Positions 1-8,839 of a DNA stretch of 40,693 nucleotides are shown here, in pieces. The notes under the pieces are model-generated. The model had not been told where the DNA came from. It did no database searches and was given only the letters and a program-made list of their open reading frames with translations. Within the stretch, counting starts at the first letter, position 1; the number at the start of each line of letters is the position of its first letter. The translations under genes and the position numbers were made by a program. The DNA lies in assembly GCA_913057825.1 (NCBI GenBank), contig CAJXOW010000031.1:1-40693 (forward strand), read 5' to 3'. Source of the stretch: an uncultured Balneolaceae bacterium (GTDB lineage Bacteria > Bacteroidota > Rhodothermia > Balneolales > Balneolaceae).

Positions 1-3000
1 AATTTGTGGGTCTGCTGTATGGGCAGGGGATCTTCACGTTCCAACTGCCGGCGTTTTTTCTCATTATAGCTCCGACTCAGATTGGCCGAGGCGTTGATCG
101 AACGGGGCTTATAACTAAAACGCAATCCTGCCAAGGTGTTCAGGACGGGCAGATCTCCCAGGAATCCGAAAGGCTGGACAAATTGAACATTGGGAAAATT
201 CAATCGATAATTAACCGATCCGTTGTAATTCCAGTTATTCTTGAACAGAAATTCCGGATCGTGCTCATTACCCTGGTTATAAACAAAGTTCAGATTGGTA
301 TTATCGAGCGTATACTTCGCAACAGCCGATTCCGAGTATTGCTTGGAAACATTGGAGATATTAATCGAGTAGTTTTCACGGTAATCCTGGCTTTGGCGGA
401 CCATCTGATTAATCACCTCCTCTTGCTCCTGCTCTGATATCGAGGTGTCCTGTCGAACCGCATTTTTAAACTCCGATAAACGTATATCCCCCTGGTTAGG
501 CAGAAAACGAGGGGTGGTTGTCCGTCGACGCATCGACAGTGTTACCGGTATGTTCCATCCATAACGTTCCGGAATAAGTTTGTGTAAATTCACATTCGTC
601 GACAGATCATAAGATGTTAAATCCGACATGCGTCGATTACCCAGCGTGGAACTAAGTCCGCCAAAACCGTCGGTTTCCCGATTCAACACTGCATTAATGG
701 TAGCAAAGTCGGCAAGTTTCAGTTCGGATTTTGCGCTAGTGGCCCACCCGTTGCGATTGTCAAAACCGGTGACGCGCAACTCGTTCAACCAGAATTGTCC
801 GTCGGCTGAAATATCTCCCCCGGCATTAGGATCGGATGGATCGTACGGATTTCGCATTCCCATACCGATTTCTGTAATTCGATCCAGCGAAGGGTTTCCT
901 TTAATCGCAATAGTTGCTCCATTTGGCGCTTCTTTGAGTAATGCACTGTTTTCAAACCGGGATGTCGGATCAACCTCTTGTCTGTCCCGCAGTTGTTTCA
1001 ACTCGTTAAAGCGGCTGAGAATGATATTCATTCCGTTCTCCTCGGTCAGCCATATTTGTTCCGCCTCATTCTGATATACGCTTTCCTGTTCCGGTATACC
1101 CCGGGTAAAGGGATAGGTAGAATCGCTCGGGGTAACCGGCTGACGATATTCGTAATAATTATTTTCCAGGTCTGTCCCGATACGCATTACCATTTCGACG
1201 TCTCCTCGTTGGTCATATCCCTCGCCGTGCACAAACATGCGGAGGTGTCCATAGTTAATCAGATTTAATCCACCGGGATAGACTTTTTTCACCATCTGCA
1301 TCTCCTGGGGACCCAGATTATCGGCTTTAAGTACGATCGACTGTTCATTGGCCAGCGTTTGCTGCTGCTGCCCGCGTTCTACCGCTCGAATTGCTCCATT
1401 GGGCTGCCGATATGGAATAGGCGTTCGAGAGCCGTTTTCCTCCACGTTAATAGATGAGACCCGGAAATCAGCGGAAGTATTCTGTTGCTGGTTTACATTC
1501 TGAGCTTTTTTCCACTGACTTCCCACCAGTTCCATCGTAGCAAACCGCAAGGTCAACGGCTTCTCGTAACCTGCCATCCAGATACGGATATAGGAAATAT
1601 TCTGGAAGCCTTCGATTTCTCCTATACGGCGGATATAATCCTCTAACGGAATGCGCACCTGATACCAACGATCCGATTGCGGCTGTCCTTCTCCAACTTT
1701 ATCGACCACATACTTCATCTCGTTTATGTCGCGGTCATTGATCTCGGCCGGATTCAGCGTCATTTCGTACTCGTAATAAGAGTTATTGGTCTCCACAACT
1801 GACGGGGTAACCAATCCTTCGGCATCCGGTCGATTCGTGACGGCACGTTTATCACTGTCCTGGTTGCGCGGCGTATTTCCGTCGTGATATCCATACATGC
1901 GATGAAATCGCTCGTGAAGGGCCAGCGTATCCAGCTCCTGTTGGCCGAAGTAGTAATAATCGTCATTCGACGGATCCTCCTGTACTCGTTCGTACATTCT
2001 GCTGTCTTCCCCGTATGACTCCCTGATTTGATTAATAAAATCGGAAAAAAGCGACTGTTCATTTAAGCCGGCATTCTCAATCACTCCTCCGGTATTAGGT
2101 GCTCCATCCAGACCCACATCCTCCAGGTTCTGGGTCTCGGTAGAAAACTGTCCGTCGGTATTCGGACTTACCCCCGGAATAAACGATCGTCCCGGCTGAT
2201 CCCGCCGTATACTTTCCGGTCGTTGAACCAACCCATCTTCATTATTGTTTACCAGGTTGGGTACTACATCTTCCGAAATAATCCCGATATCAACATAAAT
2301 CTTCCCATCATAATCCCCCAGATCCTCGGCTGTCGGCTGTCGGCCGCCCGGAAGCAGCGGTTGTACCCAAAATTCCAGAAATTCGATATTATTTTTGGTC
2401 AGATCCTCCAGTCCCGAGGGAAGTACTGCCGTCATGCCGCCCCACATTTCTTCGGGGTACTCTTCGAGCTGCGTTTTTAGATTGTCATTGTAGTTATAAG
2501 GGCCTCGCCGGGTTGGATCAAAGTGTATATCCAGGGTATTCAAAAAGCGGTCTTCTCGCTGCGTTTCCCGCCCGGGAAAGACCTCGTTAACCCGAACCCG
2601 TTCCGCCTCCGGAGTGACCGGCGCATCAATAATGTCATCCACATTAATAGGAACGGTGTACCATGAATACTGTGCTCGCAGATCTGAACGCGCTACCTTG
2701 GCAGGGATAGAGTTGTCGGGCGAAACGATGGCACTGTCGGTCGGCAGGGTTCCGTCATACCCCGGCAAAAGTGCCGGTGCAGCGGCAAGATGCCAACGAG
2801 AGGGCTGTTTGAAGCTGATCGAGGTTTCTACCCCTTCAAAATCGTCAACGAACGATACCCCATTCTCCTCGTCGGGAAACAGCTTGTTATTATCAATCGC
2901 ATCACTGACCGCGTTTGTCTGTGCTACATCGGGTCTTAGCTGGGCAAACTCACCGCTAAAATTGATGTGCGATTCAGCTTTGGTCTGCAATAATGGAACC

Positions 3001-5408
3001 TGGTCGATAACGCGTGTTAACCAGGGAAGATCGAAGTTGGCTTCCGCATCCATTCCGAGGATTGAGTTATTAATCGGCTCATCACCAATCCTGATTTTAT
3101 CCTGGAGGGGACGTTCCTTAAGCTGAAAAAACGTACCTCCCAGGGTAATATCATTATTCACATCATACTCGGCCCGGACTCCCGTAAATGTTTTCTGCTC
3201 AATCTGAACCAGCTGGTTGCTTTCATACTCGATTTTAATTTGCTGTCCCTGCTTGAGGTATTTGTCATTCAAAATCGATATGTTACCGGTGGAATAATCG
3301 ACCGTATAGTCGCTTCCTTCTTGAAGTCTGACGCCGCCCGAATAAACTTCAACCGATCCTTTCACCAATGAGAATCCAAGATAGTAATTATCCGAAACAC
3401 TCCCTTTGGAAGTCCCCGATATACGGTAGCGATTATTTTTTGAATTCTGTTCTGCATCGCTGAGCGTATTATCGTAAAGTTCCGTAAAACTGTTTTGGTC
3501 TATCGTTTCCTGATCCGCCCCGGCATTCTCCAGCAAATTCTTGATTCTGCTGCCAAAAGGCTGCAGGTAAGGAAATATGACACGACCGCTTGTTGAGTTA
3601 AGCGTACCCGTTCCAAAGTCCACCTGGTTATCGGGATCACGTGCACCCTGGGCATCCACCCGGTCCAGCCCCAGGTCTTGCAAGAGAAACGAAGTTCGAT
3701 TCGGCAAGCTGTTCTGCGGCACATTCTCCCCAATCTGCATAAACTGCAGGTCCAGGTTAAATCCATCCTGTTGGATATCCGACACTCCCAGGTTATACAC
3801 GTTCTTCATCATCAGGTCCCACGCCTTCGTCCCCGGTGAAAGCGTCTTCGGACGTATCAGCTTTAGGAAAATTCGATTATTACCACTACCGGTGACATTC
3901 AGATCGCCAATTTCGACCACTTCTCCCGTAGTGGGATCGCGATACGAGTAGGCGATCGCGAGGGCCTGCTTGGAATTTAAGTTCGTGTTGAGAGATATAA
4001 AACCGAGCGGATAGTTAACCTCGTAATCCGTACCCTCTTGCAGGGGAATAAATTCGCCCCGCTGAAATTCGTTCTGGGCGACTCCAAAATCAGAGGCTGA
4101 TACGGCTTCAGTTTGCGACGGGTCCCTGTATTTTTCAAGCGTATCATTATTAAACGGATCGTTGGCTTCCGTCGGAGGACCATAAGAACCGTCGCTATGC
4201 TGGTTGGAACCGAGGTCAACCAACGCGATAGCGGGACGTTGATCATCATGCGACTGAGAAGAAGCGTTCAGCACCCAGACCTGAACTTCGACCAGGTTAA
4301 GCGCTGTGCTCAGCTGTTGTGGATTCGACATATTACTTTCGAACTCCTGGCGGGTAAAGAAATCGAGGAAAAAGTGCTTGTCGTAATCGTAGTCAGCCGG
4401 ATTGAGATTAAACTCCTTCGTCTTGGCTCCTCCCGTAAGGGTTTCCGTACTACTTTTCCCGTTTTGTTGAGAAACGACCGACGTAATGCTCAGCGGGCCC
4501 ATTTGCGCACGGGATTTAATTCCGAATAGAGATCCTCCTCCCTGGATAAGGGAATTGCCGGTTTCCATGGAAACATTTCCCATCTGAATACGCTGCAGGA
4601 TTTCATCTTCATATCCCTGGTATACAATACTCAGACGGTTTTGGAAATCGAAAGACCGTTCGGTATCCCAGTCGGTCTGAATACTGAGCTTATCCCCAAT
4701 ATTACCCTGAATATTAAGTTTGAGACTCTGGCTGAAAGTCGGGTCGATGCGGGTCTGTTGGTCAGGCGGCAATCGGGGATTGGCCGTTTTTTGAATAGAG
4801 GCCCCTACGTTGAGATTGGCCGTACCGTTAACCTTCAAGTTAACTTCCGGCTTCCCGAAAATCGTGGTGAAAGCCGATTTCTCCCCACCCGGAATATCGA
4901 TGCGAAAATCCAATAAACCGGATTCATCTTCCCGTTTCCGGTTAAATTCCTGGATCAATTCTTTCCAGTTCTGACGCTTTTTGGCCTCCAGGCTTCGCTG
5001 GGCATATTCATCAAAGTCCATTCGTCGTTCAACCCCGGAAGGCAGGTCGCCTATTTGACGACGAGCCCGGTAAATACCCATAGTATCCCGATCAACGGTC
5101 GTTTTCTCTTGGTTCAGTCCGATATAATAGAGGCTGGGTCGGGGCTTCGGGAATGGATCGGCTACCAGATCCGGTTTGAGAACCCGACTCTTGAGCGTAT
5201 CGTCCTCCAGCTGCAGGGTATCTTTGATAGTCTCATCCCTGTCCGGCTCCAGAACTTTCAGGGAATCTTGCGCTGCATCTACAGAATCCTGGTTGGCTTC
5301 AACCGTATCCGGCTTTACATCCTGTGCTTGAACCCAAGCAAAAGAGCCCGACGCTAAAGTAGAAAATACGCCTGCAATTAATAAAATGAGAACATTCGAA
5401 AATCGCAC
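1..5408 (-). CDS. sprA: SprA-like type 9 secretion outer-membrane translocon protein (3' end cut by window)
   Basis: I read this frame directly on the minus strand; it stays open for about 1802 codons and runs off the left edge. In Bacteroidetes SprA forms the very large outer-membrane beta-barrel channel of the type 9 secretion system. The product begins with a hydrophobic signal peptide (VLILLIAGVFSTLASGSFA). Near residue 75 it has the typical SprA entry (PRPSLYYIGLNQ), then many beta-rich repeats such as GNIGDKLSIQTDWD, IQMGNVSMETGNSLIQGG and FGIKSRAQMGPL. Later segments include LEFWVQPLLPGG and DGQFWLNELRVTGFD, also typical of the family. Known SprA proteins are about 2300-2500 residues, so a few hundred C-terminal residues lie outside. 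The start is GTG at 5408: an in-frame TAA lies eight codons upstream with no ATG between, and the signal peptide begins at once. The family call is firm; T9SS function is inferred, since no other T9SS gene is in view. Confidence 0.93.
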   Translation of the reverse strand, partial: MRFSNVLILLIAGVFSTLASGSFAWVQAQDVKPDTVEANQDSVDAAQDSLKVLEPDRDETIKDTLQLEDDTLKSRVLKPDLVADPFPKPRPSLYYIGLNQEKTTVDRDTMGIYRARRQIGDLPSGVERRMDFDEYAQRSLEAKKRQNWKELIQEFNRKREDESGLLDFRIDIPGGEKSAFTTIFGKPEVNLKVNGTANLNVGASIQKTANPRLPPDQQTRIDPTFSQSLKLNIQGNIGDKLSIQTDWDTERSFDFQNRLSIVYQGYEDEILQRIQMGNVSMETGNSLIQGGGSLFGIKSRAQMGPLSITSVVSQQNGKSSTETLTGGAKTKEFNLNPADYDYDKHFFLDFFTRQEFESNMSNPQQLSTALNLVEVQVWVLNASSQSHDDQRPAIALVDLGSNQHSDGSYGPPTEANDPFNNDTLEKYRDPSQTEAVSASDFGVAQNEFQRGEFIPLQEGTDYEVNYPLGFISLNTNLNSKQALAIAYSYRDPTTGEVVEIGDLNVTGSGNNRIFLKLIRPKTLSPGTKAWDLMMKNVYNLGVSDIQQDGFNLDLQFMQIGENVPQNSLPNRTSFLLQDLGLDRVDAQGARDPDNQVDFGTGTLNSTSGRVIFPYLQPFGSRIKNLLENAGADQETIDQNSFTELYDNTLSDAEQNSKNNRYRISGTSKGSVSDNYYLGFSLVKGSVEVYSGGVRLQEGSDYTVDYSTGNISILNDKYLKQGQQIKIEYESNQLVQIEQKTFTGVRAEYDVNNDITLGGTFFQLKERPLQDKIRIGDEPINNSILGMDAEANFDLPWLTRVIDQVPLLQTKAESHINFSGEFAQLRPDVAQTNAVSDAIDNNKLFPDEENGVSFVDDFEGVETSISFKQPSRWHLAAAPALLPGYDGTLPTDSAIVSPDNSIPAKVARSDLRAQYSWYTVPINVDDIIDAPVTPEAERVRVNEVFPGRETQREDRFLNTLDIHFDPTRRGPYNYNDNLKTQLEEYPEEMWGGMTAVLPSGLEDLTKNNIEFLEFWVQPLLPGGRQPTAEDLGDYDGKIYVDIGIISEDVVPNLVNNNEDGLVQRPESIRRDQPGRSFIPGVSPNTDGQFSTETQNLEDVGLDGAPNTGGVIENAGLNEQSLFSDFINQIRESYGEDSRMYERVQEDPSNDDYYYFGQQELDTLALHERFHRMYGYHDGNTPRNQDSDKRAVTNRPDAEGLVTPSVVETNNSYYEYEMTLNPAEINDRDINEMKYVVDKVGEGQPQSDRWYQVRIPLEDYIRRIGEIEGFQNISYIRIWMAGYEKPLTLRFATMELVGSQWKKAQNVNQQQNTSADFRVSSINVEENGSRTPIPYRQPNGAIRAVERGQQQQTLANEQSIVLKADNLGPQEMQMVKKVYPGGLNLINYGHLRMFVHGEGYDQRGDVEMVMRIGTDLENNYYEYRQPVTPSDSTYPFTRGIPEQESVYQNEAEQIWLTEENGMNIILSRFNELKQLRDRQEVDPTSRFENSALLKEAPNGATIAIKGNPSLDRITEIGMGMRNPYDPSDPNAGGDISADGQFWLNELRVTGFDNRNGWATSAKSELKLADFATINAVLNRETDGFGGLSSTLGNRRMSDLTSYDLSTNVNLHKLIPERYGWNIPVTLSMRRRTTTPRFLPNQGDIRLSEFKNAVRQDTSISEQEQEEVINQMVRQSQDYRENYSINISNVSKQYSESAVAKYTLDNTNLNFVYNQGNEHDPEFLFKNNWNYNGSVNYRLNFPNVQFVQPFGFLGDLPVLNTLAGLRFSYKPRSINASANLSRSYNEKKRRQLEREDPLPIQQTHK

Positions 5409-5769
5409 GAACCGCGTGGTGATTGGTCTTTAACTTGCTTATTTGTGTGATAATAAATGCAATCGTAGCTTTTTACGATAGGCAATACTTATTTGTTTGG
5501 GTTCGCCGGATCAGTTGGATATATCTTATTATTCGATCAAAGATATTGAATTTCAATTACTTCTGGCAATCAGGTGATTTTTAATTGATTACTCGATTAT
5601 AACGGATTTTTAATTCCGTCGAAAGTAAAATACACTAAATGAGACCGGTGAATTTCATTGGTAGAGTATATAATTCGCTATCTTGTATATGATTGAGTTA
5701 AATTAACTCGTTCAACTTAGTAAATTGAAAAATAGTTTCGCAATCTTTTTAAACAGTTTACCGATATAA
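5409..5769. promoter_or_regulatory. Divergent sprA / lptF intergenic region
   Basis: This 361-bp AT-rich spacer separates two diverging genes and must hold both promoters. I see no ORF worth calling in it. It contains a perfect palindrome GAGTTAAATTAACTC at 5695-5709, about 60 bp before lptF. A 6-bp hairpin (ATCGTA/TACGAT) lies at 5462-5479 before sprA. Neither matches an operator I can name. No clear TTG/TAnnTTTG Bacteroidetes promoter pair could be fixed by eye. Confidence 0.5.
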
Positions 5770-7209
5770 GTGCGCTTTTTGCCCAATAACATACAGCTTG
5801 ATATACTGAAACGACATGTCGGACCCTTTGTTTTCAGTTTTTTCACCATCATGTTCCTGTTGTTGATGCAGTTTCTGATGCTTCACATCGACAAGCTGGT
5901 AGGCAAGGGTATTCCATTTTTGGTCATTCTGGAGCTGATCGTCACCAATCTTGCGTACATGGTGGTTCTGGCCGCCCCTATGGCGGTGCTTGTGGCAGCG
6001 GTCGTAGCATATGGAAGGTTTGCTGAAAACCGGGAACTTTCTGCCCTGGAAGCAGCCGGAATTAATCCCATTCGGGTGATGGTTCCCGCCTTAATTACGG
6101 CGGTGTTGCTCAGTATATTTCTCGTCTGGTTTTCCAATGACGTATTGCCGGACGCCAACCAGCAAGCCCGTTCGCTCTTTATCGACATACGGACCAAAAA
6201 ACCCGGCTTCGACCTGGAGCCCCACGCGTTTTATGACGGGATCAGCGGATACACTTTTCTTGTAAAGCGTATTGACTCGGAGACCGATTCCCTTTACGAT
6301 GTCACCCTTTTCCAGGAGCCGGGATCCAATCGCGATCGAGCTGTTATTAAAGCAAAGAAAGGACTGCTGGAGATGCAGCCGAAACAGAATCTGCTCAACC
6401 TGTACCTGGTGAACGGTTCCATTTTACATTACTTGCCCAAACGCAAGTCCACCAACATGACGGAAAAAACCTATTTTCAGCGTTATAGAATCAGTTTCGA
6501 CCTATCATCTCTGGCCTTTACTCGTTCTGCGTCCGATCGCAAAAAAAGGAGCGACCGGACGATGAGTGCCGGTGCCATGCTGGCAGTGGTTGACTCACTG
6601 CGGCAAAAAGTACAAAATGAAAAGGCCCACTTTAAAAATGAAACTGCCAACCTGTTTCCTGATGATGTACGTCAATCCCTGACCCAGCCGGAACTTTCAA
6701 ATATCAGTTGGAATGAATCCTCCCGGATTCAATCGTTCATCCCGGCCGATTCAGTTGCGTTTACCGCTTTTGCAAAGATAGATGACCCCTCGACCCGACG
6801 TCGAATCATTTCCAACAGTGAAAGTACTTTTCGCAAACTAATTTCCAACTATGAAAATACCCTTTCAAATCTGAGCTGGCGCCAGCAGCGTATAAATCAA
6901 TACCTGGTGGAAGTCCATAAAAAATATTCCATCCCTTTTGCCTGTGTGATATTTTTACTGCTCGGAGCCCCTATCGGCATGTTGTCGCGGAAAGGCAACC
7001 TCGGTTTTGCAGCTCTGGTAAGTGCGGCTTTGCTAACTTTCTACTGGATCAGTATCATTCAAGGGGAAAAGTTGGCCGACCGTCTTTATATCACCCCTTT
7101 CTGGGGCATGTGGTTTGCGGATATTATTCTGTTTATAATAGGTATTTACCTGACCATACGACTTGTTACCTCCTTTAAAGTATCAAACCTGTGGAAGCGT
7201 AGTGTTTAA
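5770..7209 (+). CDS. lptF: LptF/LptG-family LPS export permease (first copy)
   Basis: This is a YjgP/YjgQ-family permease, an inner-membrane half of the LptB2FG ABC transporter that extracts lipopolysaccharide and passes it to the periplasmic bridge. Three N-terminal membrane helices lie at about 19-40, 50-82 and 103-122, including the characteristic APMAVLVAAVVAYGRFAENRELSALEAAGI stretch in two parts around residues 69-97. A large periplasmic domain follows to about 385. Three C-terminal helices start with IPFACVIFLLLGAPIGML. At 479 residues it is about 110 longer than the E. coli protein; the extra length is a charged, probably helical insert around 260-380, which is common in Bacteroidetes homologues. 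The start is GTG at 5770. Its stop overlaps the likely lptG start, so the two are probably translationally coupled. Confidence 0.9.
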   Translation: MRFLPNNIQLDILKRHVGPFVFSFFTIMFLLLMQFLMLHIDKLVGKGIPFLVILELIVTNLAYMVVLAAPMAVLVAAVVAYGRFAENRELSALEAAGINPIRVMVPALITAVLLSIFLVWFSNDVLPDANQQARSLFIDIRTKKPGFDLEPHAFYDGISGYTFLVKRIDSETDSLYDVTLFQEPGSNRDRAVIKAKKGLLEMQPKQNLLNLYLVNGSILHYLPKRKSTNMTEKTYFQRYRISFDLSSLAFTRSASDRKKRSDRTMSAGAMLAVVDSLRQKVQNEKAHFKNETANLFPDDVRQSLTQPELSNISWNESSRIQSFIPADSVAFTAFAKIDDPSTRRRIISNSESTFRKLISNYENTLSNLSWRQQRINQYLVEVHKKYSIPFACVIFLLLGAPIGMLSRKGNLGFAALVSAALLTFYWISIIQGEKLADRLYITPFWGMWFADIILFIIGIYLTIRLVTSFKVSNLWKRSV

Positions 7210-8284
7210 CCGGATGGATCGTCACATAATGTTGAGAATGTTTATCATCACCCTGTTTGTGCTCGGGGTGCTGATCTTCATTTTTGTCGTCATCGACTTT
7301 TCTGAAAACAGCGACGACTTTACCGACCAGGGAGCCACGCTGGTTCAAATTATGAGTCAGTACTACTTGAATTACATCCCGGAAATGATCCGGTTGGTTT
7401 CTCCCGTTGCGGTATTTATTGCCTGCCTTATTCTTACGGGACAAATGGCCGAGCGGTTTGAAATTGTGGCGCTTAAAGCTGCAGGAGTCAGTTTATACCG
7501 GCTAATCCTGCCCTACCTGATTTTCAGTTTCATTATTGCGGGACTGTTGAGTTACCTGGATGGGTTTGTTATACCCCCGGCCAATGCAGAACGGATCGAA
7601 TTTGAACAACGCTACTTAGAAAATCAGGGAAACCAGATTGACAAAACCAGTATTTACCGGCAGGAATCACCTCAAACCATTGTTAAAATCAATTATTATG
7701 ATGCCAACGACAGCCTGGCATACAATATCGACTTATACCATTTCGGTAAAGATACCCTGCTAAAGACCATGGAAATACGTAAGATGAAATGGCTTAACAG
7801 CGATCAAAAGTGGAAACTGATCGATCCGGAAATACACCATTTTGGTCCGCAGGGGTACACCACTCAAAAATTTGAATCAATCGATACCACCCTGAATATA
7901 TTACCAACTGACCTGGCTCGCAGCACTTCCGATATCTATCAGCTCACGTATCCCCAGGCATTCAATTATGTAGAATCAATCTCCCGTAGTGGAGCGAGCG
8001 GCATCAGTCTGCCCAGAATTCAGCTTTTTGGACGGATATTTTATCCCATCTCCGTTATTATCGTTACGTTGATCGGATTTTCGATCGCATCGGTTCGCCG
8101 CAGGGGCGGGAAAGGAGCCTACGTTGCCGCAGGTCTTTCGATTAGCTTTCTCTACCTTGCCTTTATGAAGATTATCGAGCCGTTCGGTGCCTCCGGCGAA
8201 ATAAACGCCGTCACAGCCGCCGCCCTTCCCCATTCGCTCTTTCTCGCGGTAGGTATCGTGCTTTTGTTAAAAGCAAAGAAGTAA
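7202..8284 (+). CDS. lptG: LptF/LptG-family LPS export permease (second copy)
   Basis: This is the partner permease of LptF in the LPS-exporting ABC transporter of the inner membrane. The N-terminus (FNRMDRHIMLRMFIITLF) matches the family opening of a basic, Asp-Arg containing helix before membrane segment 1. Further helices cover about 55-85, 100-125 and the C-terminal 285-358, with a periplasmic beta-rich domain between. The frame opens at 7163 with a TTG, but I chose GTG 7202, which overlaps the lptF stop and gives the usual family N-terminus; ATG 7214 is the alternative. The product is 360 residues, the normal length. The ATPase LptB is not in the window, which is usual because lptB often sits elsewhere. 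Confidence 0.88.
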   Translation: MFNRMDRHIMLRMFIITLFVLGVLIFIFVVIDFSENSDDFTDQGATLVQIMSQYYLNYIPEMIRLVSPVAVFIACLILTGQMAERFEIVALKAAGVSLYRLILPYLIFSFIIAGLLSYLDGFVIPPANAERIEFEQRYLENQGNQIDKTSIYRQESPQTIVKINYYDANDSLAYNIDLYHFGKDTLLKTMEIRKMKWLNSDQKWKLIDPEIHHFGPQGYTTQKFESIDTTLNILPTDLARSTSDIYQLTYPQAFNYVESISRSGASGISLPRIQLFGRIFYPISVIIVTLIGFSIASVRRRGGKGAYVAAGLSISFLYLAFMKIIEPFGASGEINAVTAAALPHSLFLAVGIVLLLKAKK

Positions 8285-8285
8285 A

Positions 8286-8485
8286 TTGATTAATGATTGA
8301 TGATTTATAATTGGTGATTAAAAACTGGCATCGTTATTTCATTTTCACGGATTAAGCTTAAATAAGAGATATTTTATTTAATAAATCCTTCCTAAAATCA
8401 TCATGACCCAGGCTAAAAAGACGAGTAGTTGGGTATCTCATCGAAAAAAGCAATCATCAATTATTAATCATAAATCATGAATCAC
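8286..8485. repeat. Spacer bounded by imperfect 35-bp inverted repeats
   Basis: The left arm (8285-8319) and right arm (8451-8485) match as inverted copies at about 29 of 35 positions, with a core of ATGATT, GATT and ATAATTG blocks. About 130 bp lie between them. It sits between the 3' ends of two converging genes, lptG and the DUF3467 gene. It could be a small non-autonomous inverted-repeat element or a weak bidirectional terminator. I found no clear target-site duplication. The arms are AT-rich and simple, which lowers the weight of the match. Confidence 0.5.
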
Positions 8486-8490
8486 GTCCG

Positions 8491-8832
8491 TCAGGCTTCA
8501 GGCGTGGGTCCCCGGTAGTTAAAAGGTATGTCAAAATCGTCTTTTTCCTGAATGTCGCCGTGTTCATTCTCAAAGCGATTGATGTTGTCGGTTAAGGCCT
8601 TTGCCAGTCGTTTGGCGTGATCCGGGGTTAGCACAATGCGTTTTACGACCTTGGCTTTTGGAACGCCCGGCATGACTGAAAGAAAGTCGAGGATAAATTC
8701 TGAGGCGGAATGGGTAATCATCACAAGATTGGAGTAGGTACCTGTTGCCTCACCTTCCTGCAACTCGATTTCCATCTGATTTTGCTGCTGCTGACCTTGT
8801 TGGGTAGTATCTTTTGGTTTGTCCTGGTCCAT
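8491..8832 (-). CDS. DUF3467 domain protein
   Basis: This is a 113-residue soluble protein recognised as DUF3467 from its core: YSNLVMITHSASEFILDF, then the P-GVPKAKVVKRIVLTPDHAKRL stretch, then ALTDNINRFE. The N-terminus is Gln-rich and low complexity. The family is widespread and small and its function is unknown to me; some members have been annotated as regulators of late-phase genes, which I would not transfer here. It lies 7 bp downstream of cystathionine beta-synthase on the same strand and is probably cotranscribed with it. The domain call is fairly secure, the role open. Confidence 0.82.
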   Translation of the reverse strand: MDQDKPKDTTQQGQQQQNQMEIELQEGEATGTYSNLVMITHSASEFILDFLSVMPGVPKAKVVKRIVLTPDHAKRLAKALTDNINRFENEHGDIQEKDDFDIPFNYRGPTPEA

Positions 8833-8839
8833 CTTTTAG

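Noticed and set aside
628..1074. Plus-strand frames within the first 5 kb
   Set aside because: All are antisense to sprA, whose minus-strand frame is continuous and clearly SprA.
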